The position numbers were made by a program, and so were the translations under genes. A stretch of 64,000 bases of DNA from Micromonospora okii (lineage in GTDB: Bacteria > Actinomycetota > Actinomycetes > Mycobacteriales > Micromonosporaceae): the NCBI RefSeq assembly GCF_020884795.1, contig NZ_BBZF01000023.1, positions 94,305-158,304 on the forward strand, in the 5' to 3' direction. The notes under the pieces were generated by a model that saw only the letters and a list, made by a program, of their open reading frames with translations, ran no database searches and was not told the DNA's origin. Numbering within the stretch: the stretch's first letter is position 1; every line of letters begins with the position of its first letter. Below, piece by piece: positions 26,544-35,299 of the stretch.

Positions 26544-27599
26544 CTAGCTGGACGGCAGCCCCGCCGTCACGTCGTAGCTGACGCCGCCGAGGACCGCCCG
26601 CTCCTCGCCGAGGCTGTTCGGGCCGATCTGGGCCAGCCGTACGGTCATGGTCTCCTTGGTGACCGTCGTGGTGCTGAAGCGGAGTGTCAGGGCAAGCTTC
26701 TCCCTGGGGTTGAGGGCGATGTTGTCCAGGCTGGCCTGTCCGGGATCGACGATCTCGATCTGGTTGCGGCCGAGGTCGCGGACGCCCTTGCCCACCTTGC
26801 CGCCGGCGAGCCAGCGCTCGTAGACGGTCGAACCGAGGTCGGCCACGAGCCGGCCGCCGGCGGTGCTCAGCGGTGCGCCGGCCGCACTGAAGAGCAGGCT
26901 GTTGCGGGTTCCCGTCGCCAGCGCGTTACCGAAGGTGTGTGGCACGTCCACGAAGGGGCCAGCGGGGATCGTCCGCACCCTCTCCATGTTGCGCTGTGCG
27001 AAGTTGTTGTTGTGGCGGACGGTCACGCCGATGTCGGGCGACTCGAAGGTCGGCGGGTCGTTGGGGGAGATCCAGCGGGCGATCAGGCAGTAGTGCCCCC
27101 CGGGCCCGGGAACCTTGGGCCAGAGGATCGTGACCTTGGTGGTGCCCGGGTAGGACGGCACCGACTGCCACCCGATCCGGGTCCAGTCGCCCGGCCATGC
27201 CGAGCCGCTGGCCGACGGAGATCCCCAGACCTCGATGCGGCCGTGCTCCACCACCGGGCCGGCGTACGGGCCGGGGTTGCGCAGCGTGACGAAGATGTAG
27301 GCGGGCTGGTTGACGACGGGTTGCTGACTCTCGTTGCACTCGACGGCGGTGGGGCAGACCTTGATGTCCGGGCTCTCCCAGAAGTTGAAGATGGAGTGCG
27401 GCTGGAGGCCGACGTCGTCGGCGTGGTCCTTCATCCAGACGTCGGCGAGGGCGGTCGTGCCGGTCCCGCCACGGTTGCCGGACTGGCCGTCGAGCGGTGC
27501 CGCGGTGGCCGAGGTGGCCGACACCAGCACCGCCAGGGTGGCGCCGGTGAGCAGGGTGAGGGCGGATCGTCGTGCGCGTTGCCTCAGACGTGTGGACAT
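26544..27599 (-). CDS. Secreted protein of unknown function within the BGC
   Basis: 351 aa. A twin-Arg-containing, strongly hydrophobic signal peptide (RRSALTLLTGATLAVLVSA) precedes an exported, Trp-rich, beta-type region with SPDIKVCPT and later ESPDIGVTVRHNNNFAQRN, i.e. two related SPDI-V strands that may mark repeated immunoglobulin-like modules. Actinobacterial proteins with such SPDI modules are seen near hydrolases and fusion domains, but I do not assign a function. ATG 27599 has GGGAGGAA just upstream. It has its own promoter region and is not obviously part of either NRPS operon. Confidence 0.8.
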   Translation of the reverse strand: MSTRLRQRARRSALTLLTGATLAVLVSATSATAAPLDGQSGNRGGTGTTALADVWMKDHADDVGLQPHSIFNFWESPDIKVCPTAVECNESQQPVVNQPAYIFVTLRNPGPYAGPVVEHGRIEVWGSPSASGSAWPGDWTRIGWQSVPSYPGTTKVTILWPKVPGPGGHYCLIARWISPNDPPTFESPDIGVTVRHNNNFAQRNMERVRTIPAGPFVDVPHTFGNALATGTRNSLLFSAAGAPLSTAGGRLVADLGSTVYERWLAGGKVGKGVRDLGRNQIEIVDPGQASLDNIALNPREKLALTLRFSTTTVTKETMTVRLAQIGPNSLGEERAVLGGVSYDVTAGLPSS

Positions 27600-27741
27600 G
27601 CTTCCTCCCGGAGACGGGCCGCCGCAGCCGCCATACCGGTGGCGGTTGCGGGTGGACACCCTTACGGAGGGGAAGCGACGTGGAGAAATACATTCTCGCG
27701 AGAGGCGTGTGTGCAGATGGTGAATACTCGAACTCATATAG

Positions 27742-27762
27742 TGATCGCGAGTGTCGCGGTCA
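27742..27762. promoter_or_regulatory. Imperfect operator-like palindrome upstream of the secreted-protein gene
   Basis: TGATCGCGA-GTG-TCGCGGTCA has 9-bp arms with one mismatch and lies about 140 bp before the ATG at 27599. A second perfect palindrome TCTCGCGAGA is at 27694-27703. The regulator is unknown. Confidence 0.35.
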
Positions 27763-27861
27763 TCCTGTCTGCATGAGCGTGAGCGCGCCCAGACAGCGAC
27801 GAGCCCCGGCCCCAGGAGCGCTCGGATGCTCGGCTATCCATGAACCACCGCCGTTGCTGCA

Positions 27862-28635
27862 CTAGAGGCCGCGGACCAGCCCGCCGTCGCAGCGCAGCGC
27901 CACGCCCGTGACGTAGGAGGCCGGAGCGCCGCACAGGAACGCGGCGGCGGCGGCGAACTCCTCGGGACGCCCGTAGCGGCCGGCCGGGATGGTGGCCGTC
28001 GACGCCCGCTCGACCTCGGCGACCGTGCGACCCGAGCGCTGGGCGTTCGCGGCGTCGACCGCCGCCGTCCGGTCGGTCCTGATCCGGCCCGGCAGCAGCA
28101 GGTTCACCGTGACGCCGTCGGCGGCGACCTCGGCGGCCAGCGTCTTCAGGTAGCCGGCGAGCGCGGCCCGGCCGAGGTTCGACAGCGCGAGGTTGGGCAG
28201 GGGGGCGACGACGCCGCTGGAGCCGACGGCCAGGATGCGGCCCCAGCCGGCCGCCCGCATGGCCGGCAGCGCGAGCGAGACCAGCCGGACGTGCTGGAGC
28301 ACGAGGGCCCCGAGCGCGCCCTCCACGTCGGCGGCGTCGATCTCCGTGGCCGGCGCCGGCCGGGGGCCGGGCCCGTTGAGGACGAGGATGTCCGGCGGGC
28401 CGAAGGCGGCCACCGTCGCGGCGTACAGGTCGGCCGGGCCGCTGTCGTCGAGGAGGTCCACGTCGACCCCGACGGCGCGGGGGAGGCTCGCGGCGATCTC
28501 CTTGGCCCGGCCGGCCCGGCGACCGCAGACCACCGTGTTCGCGCCCTCCTCGGCCAGGGCCCGGGCGATCGCCTCGCCGAGGCCCCCGGTAGACCCGCAG
28601 ACCAGCGCGGTGCGGCCGGAAAGACCAAGATCCAT
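27862..28635 (-). CDS. SDR family protein lacking the Tyr-x3-Lys pair
   Basis: 257 aa Rossmann oxidoreductase fold: cofactor motif GSTGGLG (14-20), NGPG in place of NNAG, Ser139/Ser140 in the catalytic strand, and a C-terminal CDGG. Where classical SDRs have YxxxK, this protein has S152-N-L-G-R156. A known SDR subgroup shares an SNxxR-type motif, so this may be a family trait and not decay. It is the last gene of the leftward operon, 86 bp after the PP-loop gene. It may reduce or only bind a ketone intermediate. Confidence 0.85.
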   Translation of the reverse strand: MDLGLSGRTALVCGSTGGLGEAIARALAEEGANTVVCGRRAGRAKEIAASLPRAVGVDVDLLDDSGPADLYAATVAAFGPPDILVLNGPGPRPAPATEIDAADVEGALGALVLQHVRLVSLALPAMRAAGWGRILAVGSSGVVAPLPNLALSNLGRAALAGYLKTLAAEVAADGVTVNLLLPGRIRTDRTAAVDAANAQRSGRTVAEVERASTATIPAGRYGRPEEFAAAAAFLCGAPASYVTGVALRCDGGLVRGL

Positions 28636-28721
28636 CAGATGTCTCCCTCAGGGACGTGCGGGCGCGGGCGCACCCGGTGACGGCTGCGCCCGCGTGAAGT
28701 CGATCCGACGACCGGCCGGGG

Positions 28722-30194
28722 CTAGCGGCCGGCGACCCGGTCGAGGATCTCGTCTCCCTCGCGGTTGTACTTCGCGGTGATCACCTTCTGGTGCGGGTCG
28801 GTGGACATCACCTGCTGGAGGACCGGCGCCTGCACCGAGACGTCCGTGCTGGGCGACCAGAGCGGGCCGTCGTGCAGGACGCGCAGGTCGGTGATGCTCA
28901 GCCCGCTGATCCGCTCCAGCCGCGCCGCCAGCTCACCGTCCTCCGCGCCGGCCAGGACCGCGCGGATGCGCTCCTCGTCCTGGACCAGCTCCGGGTGCTC
29001 CCCGGCCAGGAACTCGTGCAGGTTGGCCGCGCGCCCGGCGAAGGGGGAGTAGACCATGCAGACCATCTGCGTCTCGTTCAGCCCGAACGCGTCCTCCGCG
29101 TACTGGGCGGCCACCTTCCGCATCGTCTCGACGCCGGCGTCGGTGCGGTAGCGCTCGCGCATCTCGTCGATCAGGTGCTGCGGGAAGTGCTTGCGCTCCA
29201 TCAGGCCCAGGGCGAAGTCGACGTACTGGCCGATGCCCTCGGCGTAGGAGCGCTTGTACGCGCGCTCGGTCCGCAGCCCCCGCAGGTGGGCCATGAGGGC
29301 GGGGTTGGCGCAGTCGGACTCGGTGAAGTTGAACGCGATCTCGTCGAAGACGAAGCCGAGGTGGCCCGTCAGGAGCTGCCAGTGCGCCCCCGAGGCGTAG
29401 CTCGTGTAGTCGTAGATCGAGAAGAACTGCAACCCGACCGGCACGTCCGACGTCACGCCGCGCTCCTGGATGCGCTCCACGTTCTCGGTGCCGTGGATCT
29501 CCTGGAAGTACGCCTGCGCGAGCCCGTTGAGCGTCTCCAGCGTGCCCTTGAACCCCTTCCCGCTGTCGGCGGGCTTCTGGCCCGCCTTCCGGGCCAGCTT
29601 GCGGATCCACAGGGCGTAGTCCCGCTGCTCGCGCGGGGAGTCGCCGGTGATGATCAGATCCACGCCGTCGCCGTGCCGGGCGGCGACGCCGAAGGAGTTC
29701 GCCACGTTGAGGTTGCAGGCGTTGCAGAACGTCGCCCGCCCGTCGCCGTAGGCCCGGTGGCCGGACATCAGCATGTCCGTCCGGTTGAACTCCAGCAGCT
29801 TGTACGGCATGGCGCGGTCCCGCTCGAACGGGCGGACCTGGTCGCCCTCCAGCAGCAGCAGCTCGGTGTGCGGGTCGTCGTAGACGCCCAGCGCCCGGTA
29901 GGTCCGGTCGATGTTCAACATCACCTGGTACGGCATCCCGCCGTGCCGCATGGTCACGATGCGGAGCTGGAACGTCTCGCCGTGCCGCTCGGCGAGCGCC
30001 AGGTGCACGGCGCGCACGAACGCCACCGCGTACGCGCTGTCCTTGCCGCCGCCGTAGGCGACCATCACGATGTTCTTCCCCAGCTCGTCCGGCCGGGGCA
30101 GGGCGTTGTAGAGGTCCGTGGCGCAACGCTCGACCGCCGGCACATCCTGCTCCGGCAGCGCCTTGCGCAACTCGTCCAGCACGACAGAGGGCAT
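28722..30194 (-). CDS. PP-loop ATP pyrophosphatase family enzyme with conserved-looking cysteines
   Basis: 490 aa. The N-terminal domain has a PP-loop AYGGGKDSAY (residues 46-55), which in relatives adenylates a carbonyl or amide oxygen before N or S attack. Cysteines C157 and C160 (FCNAC) and C295 (ESDCANP) resemble the ligand set of sulfur-transfer PP-loop enzymes, though this is by eye. The C-terminal ~200 residues are helical and unassigned. ATG 30194 has AAAGGA 6-7 bp upstream; upstream residues of the longer frame are not protein-like. It follows the thioesterase gene by 25 bp. Possible roles are thioamide/thiolation chemistry or ATP-dependent amide formation. I do not recognise a characterised homologue. 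Confidence 0.75.
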   Translation of the reverse strand: MPSVVLDELRKALPEQDVPAVERCATDLYNALPRPDELGKNIVMVAYGGGKDSAYAVAFVRAVHLALAERHGETFQLRIVTMRHGGMPYQVMLNIDRTYRALGVYDDPHTELLLLEGDQVRPFERDRAMPYKLLEFNRTDMLMSGHRAYGDGRATFCNACNLNVANSFGVAARHGDGVDLIITGDSPREQRDYALWIRKLARKAGQKPADSGKGFKGTLETLNGLAQAYFQEIHGTENVERIQERGVTSDVPVGLQFFSIYDYTSYASGAHWQLLTGHLGFVFDEIAFNFTESDCANPALMAHLRGLRTERAYKRSYAEGIGQYVDFALGLMERKHFPQHLIDEMRERYRTDAGVETMRKVAAQYAEDAFGLNETQMVCMVYSPFAGRAANLHEFLAGEHPELVQDEERIRAVLAGAEDGELAARLERISGLSITDLRVLHDGPLWSPSTDVSVQAPVLQQVMSTDPHQKVITAKYNREGDEILDRVAGR

Positions 30195-30219
30195 GAGTGT
30201 TCCTTTCTGGATTACTGGC

Positions 30220-30954
30220 TCAAACACGTTCCGCGTCGGCGCCGACGCTGATCTCCCGCAGCCAGGAGAGGAACTCGGCACCGTGCAGGACGTCGGAGTG
30301 GTCGCCCGCGAAGACCCGGTGGGTGTGCGCGGCGAGGGTGACCGACCCCCACGCGCCGATCCCGTCCGTCGACGCGAGCCGGTCCCGGTCGCCACGGGCG
30401 GCGTGGATCGGGCAGCGCAGCCGCCCGTGCTCCGCCGCGGCGAACTCGCGCAGCACCCGGAGGTCCTGCATGGCCAGGTCGAGGGTCGCCTCCCGCCACT
30501 CGTCGGAGACGTCGGCGTCCGGGGCGAGGTCCGCCAGGTAGGCGACGAGGTCCGACCGGCTCGTCGTGACCGACTCGGGCACCGTGAGCAGGCTCGGGGC
30601 GGTCGCGCCGACGACCACCAGCGCGGCCACCTCCGCGCCGCGCTCCTCCAGGCGGGCGGCCACGGCGTACGCGACGTACGCGCCGAAGCTGTGCCCGACG
30701 AGCACGGGCCGGCGCGGCTCGCGGCGGGCCAGGAGGGCGAGGCAGTGCTCCACGACCGCGTCGAACGACCCGGCCCCCCGGCCGAAGTCCCGCCCGAACC
30801 GGCCCGGGTAGTGGAGCAGCCGCGCCGACGGCTCGAACTCCTGGACCACCGTCTTGAGCTCCCCGCCGAACGAGCCGGCCCCGGGGAACGCGACGATGTC
30901 GGGGCCCGACGGCGTGCGGGTTTCCCCGGCGGCCCGGCCCGGCGCGGGGTTCAC
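30220..30954 (-). CDS. Type II thioesterase
   Basis: 244 aa alpha/beta-hydrolase with the standard TEII layout: AFPGAGSFGGEL near 22, HYPGR (48-52), nucleophile motif GHSFG (Ser89), and a C-terminal His in FAGDHSDVL. TEIIs clear misprimed or stalled thiolation domains. GTG 30954 overlaps the TGA of the AsnB-like gene (GTGA), so it is coupled to it. This is the second thioesterase in the cluster. Confidence 0.9.
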   Translation of the reverse strand: MNPAPGRAAGETRTPSGPDIVAFPGAGSFGGELKTVVQEFEPSARLLHYPGRFGRDFGRGAGSFDAVVEHCLALLARREPRRPVLVGHSFGAYVAYAVAARLEERGAEVAALVVVGATAPSLLTVPESVTTSRSDLVAYLADLAPDADVSDEWREATLDLAMQDLRVLREFAAAEHGRLRCPIHAARGDRDRLASTDGIGAWGSVTLAAHTHRVFAGDHSDVLHGAEFLSWLREISVGADAERV

Positions 30955-32726
30955 AGCCGCAGCCCCAGTTCGTCCATGATCATGGCGATGCTGATGACGC
31001 TGAGCCGGAAGTCCCACTTCTCCGACTGGGTGGTGCGCGGGTCCGCGTCGAGGCAGTCCTCGGCGAAGACGCCCGAGGCGGCGACCAGCTCCCGCCAACC
31101 GGCCCACGTCCGCGCGTCCATGCCCGCACGCAGGTCGTACGCGGTGAACCCGTGCTTGCCGCGCCGCAGGACCGACTCGGGGACGATCCCCTCGTAGGCC
31201 GTCCGCAGGCACGCCTTGCCCTCGAAGTCGACCACCTTGGCGCTGTCGGGCACGCGCAGGGCGAGGGAGACCACCGGGTTGCCGAGGAAGGGGTACCGCC
31301 CCTCGATCGAGTTCGCCATCACCATCGAGTCGCCGTGGTCGCCGAGGAGGTGCCCGCACATCTGGACGTACACGTCGGCGATCGAGCGCAGTTGCATCGG
31401 CGAGAGCCGCTGTGTCTCCTCGTCGGTGAAGGGGACCAGCCGCGAGCGCCAGAACTCGTTGCCGGAGATCGCCTCCCGGGCGGTCGCGGTGAGGTAGGCG
31501 TCCCGGCGTCGGTCCACCCTGCGCCAGTCGACCTCCCAGCCGAAGTCCGCCCGCCCCCAGGCCTGCTCGTTCTCCTCCCGGGAGCTGCGACTGGACCTGG
31601 CCGCGCTGTCGAAGGCGTAGGAGTCGTACCCGAAGAAGAGCTCGTCGGCGCCCTCCCCGGAGACGACGCCCTTGATCCCGGCGGCCCGCACGGCGTCGGA
31701 GAGCATCATGGCCGCCACGTTGTACGTCTCGCGCTGCGGATAGCAGCAGTGCCGCACCATGCGCTCGAACCGCGACGTGACGTCGCTCTGCCGGCACCGG
31801 ATGCGCTCGTGCTTGCTCCCGACCAGCTCGGCCACCTCGGTCTGGAACCGGCCCTCGTCCAGGTTCCGCTCGTCGAAGACCACGGAGAACGTCCGCACGG
31901 GCCGGTCGAGCAGCGCGGCCGACTCCATGACGATCGCCGTGGAGTCGAAACCGCCGCTGAGGTACGCCCCGATCTCCACGTCCGCCGAAAGGCGGTCGCG
32001 CGTGGACTGCCGCAGCCCCTCGCGGAGCGCCTCGGCGGAGACCGGCTCCGCGCCCTCGTCGAACTCGCCGTAGCGCCAGTAGCGCAGCGTCTCCGGCTCG
32101 CCGTCGCCGAACCGCACGGCGCATCCGGGCGGGACGGCCATCACCCCCGCCACGAGGGTCTGGGGGGCGACGACGTTGCCCAGCGAGAAGTACTGGTCGA
32201 CCGCGCCCATGTTCAGCTTCCAGGCGCGGTCGACGCACCGCACGAGGGGCTTGATCTCCGAGCAGAAGTGAACCGTCGTGCCGACGACCGTGTAGTACAG
32301 CGGGCAGATGCCGAACCGGTCCCGGGCCAGGTACAGCGCGTTCTCGGCCCGGTCGAGGACGACGGTGGCGAACTGCCCGTCCACCAGGCCGAGCCCGTCG
32401 ACGCCGTACCGGGCGACGAGTTCCGGGATCACCGAGACGTCGACGCCGTTGCCCTGCCGGTCCTGGCCCACCCGGGACCGCAGCTCCCGCGCGTTGTAGA
32501 TCTCGCCGTTGGTCATGGCCACGTAGCGCCCGCCGCGCTCCTCGGCCGGCTGCCACCCGTCCACCAGGCCGGTCATGCCGAGCCGGCCGAGCTTCGCGGC
32601 GATCGTCGCGGTGTTCAGCGAGTACGTCTCGTCGGGCCCGCGATGGACCAACTGGGAGTGCATCGCGGCCGGGATGCCGCGGTCGATGCGCCCGTCCGGG
32701 GCGAAGGTGCCACACACACCGCACAT
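30951..32726 (-). CDS. Asparagine synthetase (glutamine-hydrolysing) family amidotransferase
   Basis: 591 aa. Ntn glutaminase domain with Cys2 after the initiator Met (MCGVCG), RGPDE (29-33) and NGEIYN (73-78), then a synthetase domain with PP-loop SGGFDS (257-262), GEGADELFFGY and EGRYPF. Both active sites look intact. Normal AsnB amidates aspartate; cluster-resident homologues amidate other carboxylates or close lactam rings. It lies 3 bp after the A-T didomain gene in the leftward operon, so a cluster-specific amide-forming role is likelier than asparagine supply. Confidence 0.93.
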   Translation of the reverse strand: MCGVCGTFAPDGRIDRGIPAAMHSQLVHRGPDETYSLNTATIAAKLGRLGMTGLVDGWQPAEERGGRYVAMTNGEIYNARELRSRVGQDRQGNGVDVSVIPELVARYGVDGLGLVDGQFATVVLDRAENALYLARDRFGICPLYYTVVGTTVHFCSEIKPLVRCVDRAWKLNMGAVDQYFSLGNVVAPQTLVAGVMAVPPGCAVRFGDGEPETLRYWRYGEFDEGAEPVSAEALREGLRQSTRDRLSADVEIGAYLSGGFDSTAIVMESAALLDRPVRTFSVVFDERNLDEGRFQTEVAELVGSKHERIRCRQSDVTSRFERMVRHCCYPQRETYNVAAMMLSDAVRAAGIKGVVSGEGADELFFGYDSYAFDSAARSSRSSREENEQAWGRADFGWEVDWRRVDRRRDAYLTATAREAISGNEFWRSRLVPFTDEETQRLSPMQLRSIADVYVQMCGHLLGDHGDSMVMANSIEGRYPFLGNPVVSLALRVPDSAKVVDFEGKACLRTAYEGIVPESVLRRGKHGFTAYDLRAGMDARTWAGWRELVAASGVFAEDCLDADPRTTQSEKWDFRLSVISIAMIMDELGLRL

Positions 32727-32729
32727 GGG

Positions 32730-34445
32730 TCACGCACCCCGGTCCGGCAGTTGGGCCACGAGGGCCTTCAGGTTCTCCGCGCGCAGCACGTCCCGCACCC
32801 CGACGTCCATCCAGCCGAGCTCCTTCAGCGTGCCGACCAGCAGCACCGTGGAGGCCGAGTCGCCGCCGACCTCGTAGAAGTTGTCGTCGAGGCCGACGTC
32901 GTCGGTGCCGGTGAGCTGCCGCACCGCGTCGAGCACCCGGTCGACGGGGGAGTCGGCCACGGCCACCGGCGCCCTGCGCTGCCGGCTCGCCCGCAGCGCG
33001 TCCCGGTCGACCTTGCCGTTGCGGGTGTAGGGCATCTCGTCGACCTGCTGGATCACCGACGGGACCTTGTAGGAGTCGAGGGCCGTCTCCAGGTGGGCGC
33101 GGACGTCGCGGGCCGGGGCCGCGCCCAGGTAGTAGCAGACCAGGGCGTCCGCGTCGGAGGCGTGGTCGTCGTGCGACTCGGCGGTCACCACCGCCTCGTC
33201 GACCCCGTCGAGGCGACAGGCGGCGCTCTCGATCTCGCCGGGGTCGAGCCGGTAGCCGCGGACCTTCATCTGCCGGTCCAGCCGCTCGACGTAGAAGACC
33301 TGCCCGTCGCGGCGCTCGACGATGTCGCCGGTGTGGTAGACCCGGTCGCCGCCGTCGTCGAGGAAGCGTTGGATGCCGTGCGGCGTCAGGTAGCCCAGGG
33401 CCACGCAGTCGCCGGTGAACACCATCTCCCCCCGGGCGTCGACCGACCCCGACCCCGCCGCCTCCGGCCCCGCCGCGTCGGCCAGCGGCGCGATCCGGTA
33501 GTCGCCCTCCCCGACGAACCCGCCGAGCGGGATCGAGTCGGCGCAGTCGTCCGGGTCGAGCCCGTCACTGAGGAAGTTGCAGATCGTGGTCTCGGTGGTC
33601 CCGTACGCGTTGTGGAACACCGCGACCGACGACCACTTCCGCAGCACCGCCTGCCGGCACGCGCCCCCGCCGTTGATCACGTGGCGCAGGCTCATCGCCT
33701 CGCTCGGCGTGGTCGCCGTCAGGGCGAACGGCGTGGTCTTGACGTGGGTGACGCGGAACCGCTCCAGCGTGCTCCGCAGCACCGGCCCGGGGGCGAGGTG
33801 CTCCTCGGGCAGGACCACGAGGCACGCGCCGGAGGTGAGCGTCCACAGGATCTCGGTGACGCACCCGTCGAAGGTCAGCCGCGCGAACTGGAGCGTGCGG
33901 CACGTCGGGTCCATCGCCAGCCGCTCGACGTGGTCGCGGATCACCCGCGCCAGCGGTTCGCCGCGCACCAGCACGCACTTCGGCTCGCCCGTCGAGCCCG
34001 ACGTGTAGATCGCGTAGCCGACCCGGTCCGCGTCGGCCCCGGGCAGCGCCGGCGCGGCCTGCGCGCCCGCGTCGCCGCGCCACTGGGCCGGCACCTCGCC
34101 GAGCATCGGCGCGTGGGCGCCCGTCGGGGTCCGGGCGAGGGTCGTGATGCCGAGCAGGCCGACCTTGGTCGAGTACGAGGCGGTGTCGCGTGGGTCGATG
34201 AACAGGAACGGGCGGCCGGCCTTCAGCGCGCCGATCATCGCGATGATCGAACCGGCGTCCCGGGTCGCCTCGATCCCGATGAACTCACCGGGCGCGGTGC
34301 TCGCCTCCAGCCGCGCGGCGAAGTCGGCGACGTGCTCGCCGAACCGCCGGTAGCTGATGACACCGTTGCCGGTGTCGATGGCGTCGCACTCGGCGTGCGC
34401 GCGCACGGCCCGGTCGATGTCGGAGACTACGGAGAAGTCGCTCAT
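32730..34445 (-). CDS. NRPS adenylation-thiolation didomain
   Basis: 571 aa. Adenylation domain (1-485) with A3 motif YTSGSTGEPKC (147-157), AYGTTET (280-286), HTGD (371-374) and catalytic Lys478 in NGKVDR; thiolation domain (500-565) with GGDS (phosphopantetheine Ser530). Pocket residues by eye: D-G-T-K-I-G-A-I-C-K, with Asp at 235 and a rare Lys at the 278 position, which might bind an acidic side chain. No condensation domain is present, so it should load the first building block and donate to the C-A-T protein. ATG 34445 starts 18 bp after the FAH-gene stop. Confidence 0.93.
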   Translation of the reverse strand: MSDFSVVSDIDRAVRAHAECDAIDTGNGVISYRRFGEHVADFAARLEASTAPGEFIGIEATRDAGSIIAMIGALKAGRPFLFIDPRDTASYSTKVGLLGITTLARTPTGAHAPMLGEVPAQWRGDAGAQAAPALPGADADRVGYAIYTSGSTGEPKCVLVRGEPLARVIRDHVERLAMDPTCRTLQFARLTFDGCVTEILWTLTSGACLVVLPEEHLAPGPVLRSTLERFRVTHVKTTPFALTATTPSEAMSLRHVINGGGACRQAVLRKWSSVAVFHNAYGTTETTICNFLSDGLDPDDCADSIPLGGFVGEGDYRIAPLADAAGPEAAGSGSVDARGEMVFTGDCVALGYLTPHGIQRFLDDGGDRVYHTGDIVERRDGQVFYVERLDRQMKVRGYRLDPGEIESAACRLDGVDEAVVTAESHDDHASDADALVCYYLGAAPARDVRAHLETALDSYKVPSVIQQVDEMPYTRNGKVDRDALRASRQRRAPVAVADSPVDRVLDAVRQLTGTDDVGLDDNFYEVGGDSASTVLLVGTLKELGWMDVGVRDVLRAENLKALVAQLPDRGA

Positions 34446-34462
34446 GGACGGTTCACCAGCCC

Positions 34463-35299
34463 TCAGGCGACGGTGTGGGAGAGAGTGCCGACGCCCTCGA
34501 CGACCGACTCGATCGAGTCGCCGGAGCGGATGACGCCGGCACCGGGGGTGCCCGTGCAGATCACCGTGCCGGGGGCGATGGTCCGGCCCGCCGTGAAGTA
34601 TTCGACGAGGTAGCCCAGGTCGTACTTCATGTCGGAGGTCAGCGCGGTGGCGACGACCTCCCCGTTGCGGACGGTCGACACCCGGATCGACTTCAGGGTC
34701 ACGTCGTCGAACTCGTCCAGGGTCACCACCTGCGGCCCGACGCTGCAGAACGTGTCGAACCCCTTGGCCCAGGGGATGTACCGGGGGTTCTCGCGGATGA
34801 CGTCCTCCGCGGTCATGTCCAGCACGGCGGTGACCCCGGCGACGACCGAACGCCAGGAGGCGCGCGGCACGTTCTTGCACTCCTTGCCGATGACCAGGCC
34901 GAGTTCGGCCTCGGCGGTCACCCGCTTGCTCTGCGTCGGCAGCTCGATGCGCCCGCCGTTGTCGATGAGGCAGCTCCTCGGCCGCAGGTACGACCCGGGC
35001 CCGGAGACGGGCTGCTCGGCGTCCAGGTCCCGGGAGTGGTTGTGGTAGTTCAGGCCCGCGCCCCAGATGTCACCGGCGTCGATGACGGTCGGGGCCTCGT
35101 CGAGCCGCAGGTCGGCCGCCGCGAGGGCCGGCGGGCGATCGAGCAGGCGGGCCAGCTCCTGCAGCCGGGAGTCGTCGAGCAGGTCGACGAGTCGGCTCGA
35201 CGCGGGGAACCCCTCGATGTCCGACAGCGGCGTCCAGCCCCCGTCGTGACCGACGAGGATCTCGTGGCCGGTGGGCGTCTGACGTCGGGCGAATCTCAC
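34463..35299 (-). CDS. Fumarylacetoacetate hydrolase (FAH) family protein
   Basis: 278 aa. The C-terminal FAH domain has the metal ligands E130 and E132 (TAEAELGLVIG) and D161, the AKGFDTFCSVGP loop (K179) and GDSIESVVEGVG near the end. Family members hydrolyse, hydrate, isomerise or decarboxylate oxo-acids. Beside a pyruvate-aldolase-like enzyme this suggests handling of a 2-oxo-4-hydroxy or 2-oxo-enoic acid. Start GTG 35299 has GGAGG 7-8 bp upstream and overlaps the preceding TGA. Confidence 0.9.
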   Translation of the reverse strand: MRFARRQTPTGHEILVGHDGGWTPLSDIEGFPASSRLVDLLDDSRLQELARLLDRPPALAAADLRLDEAPTVIDAGDIWGAGLNYHNHSRDLDAEQPVSGPGSYLRPRSCLIDNGGRIELPTQSKRVTAEAELGLVIGKECKNVPRASWRSVVAGVTAVLDMTAEDVIRENPRYIPWAKGFDTFCSVGPQVVTLDEFDDVTLKSIRVSTVRNGEVVATALTSDMKYDLGYLVEYFTAGRTIAPGTVICTGTPGAGVIRSGDSIESVVEGVGTLSHTVA

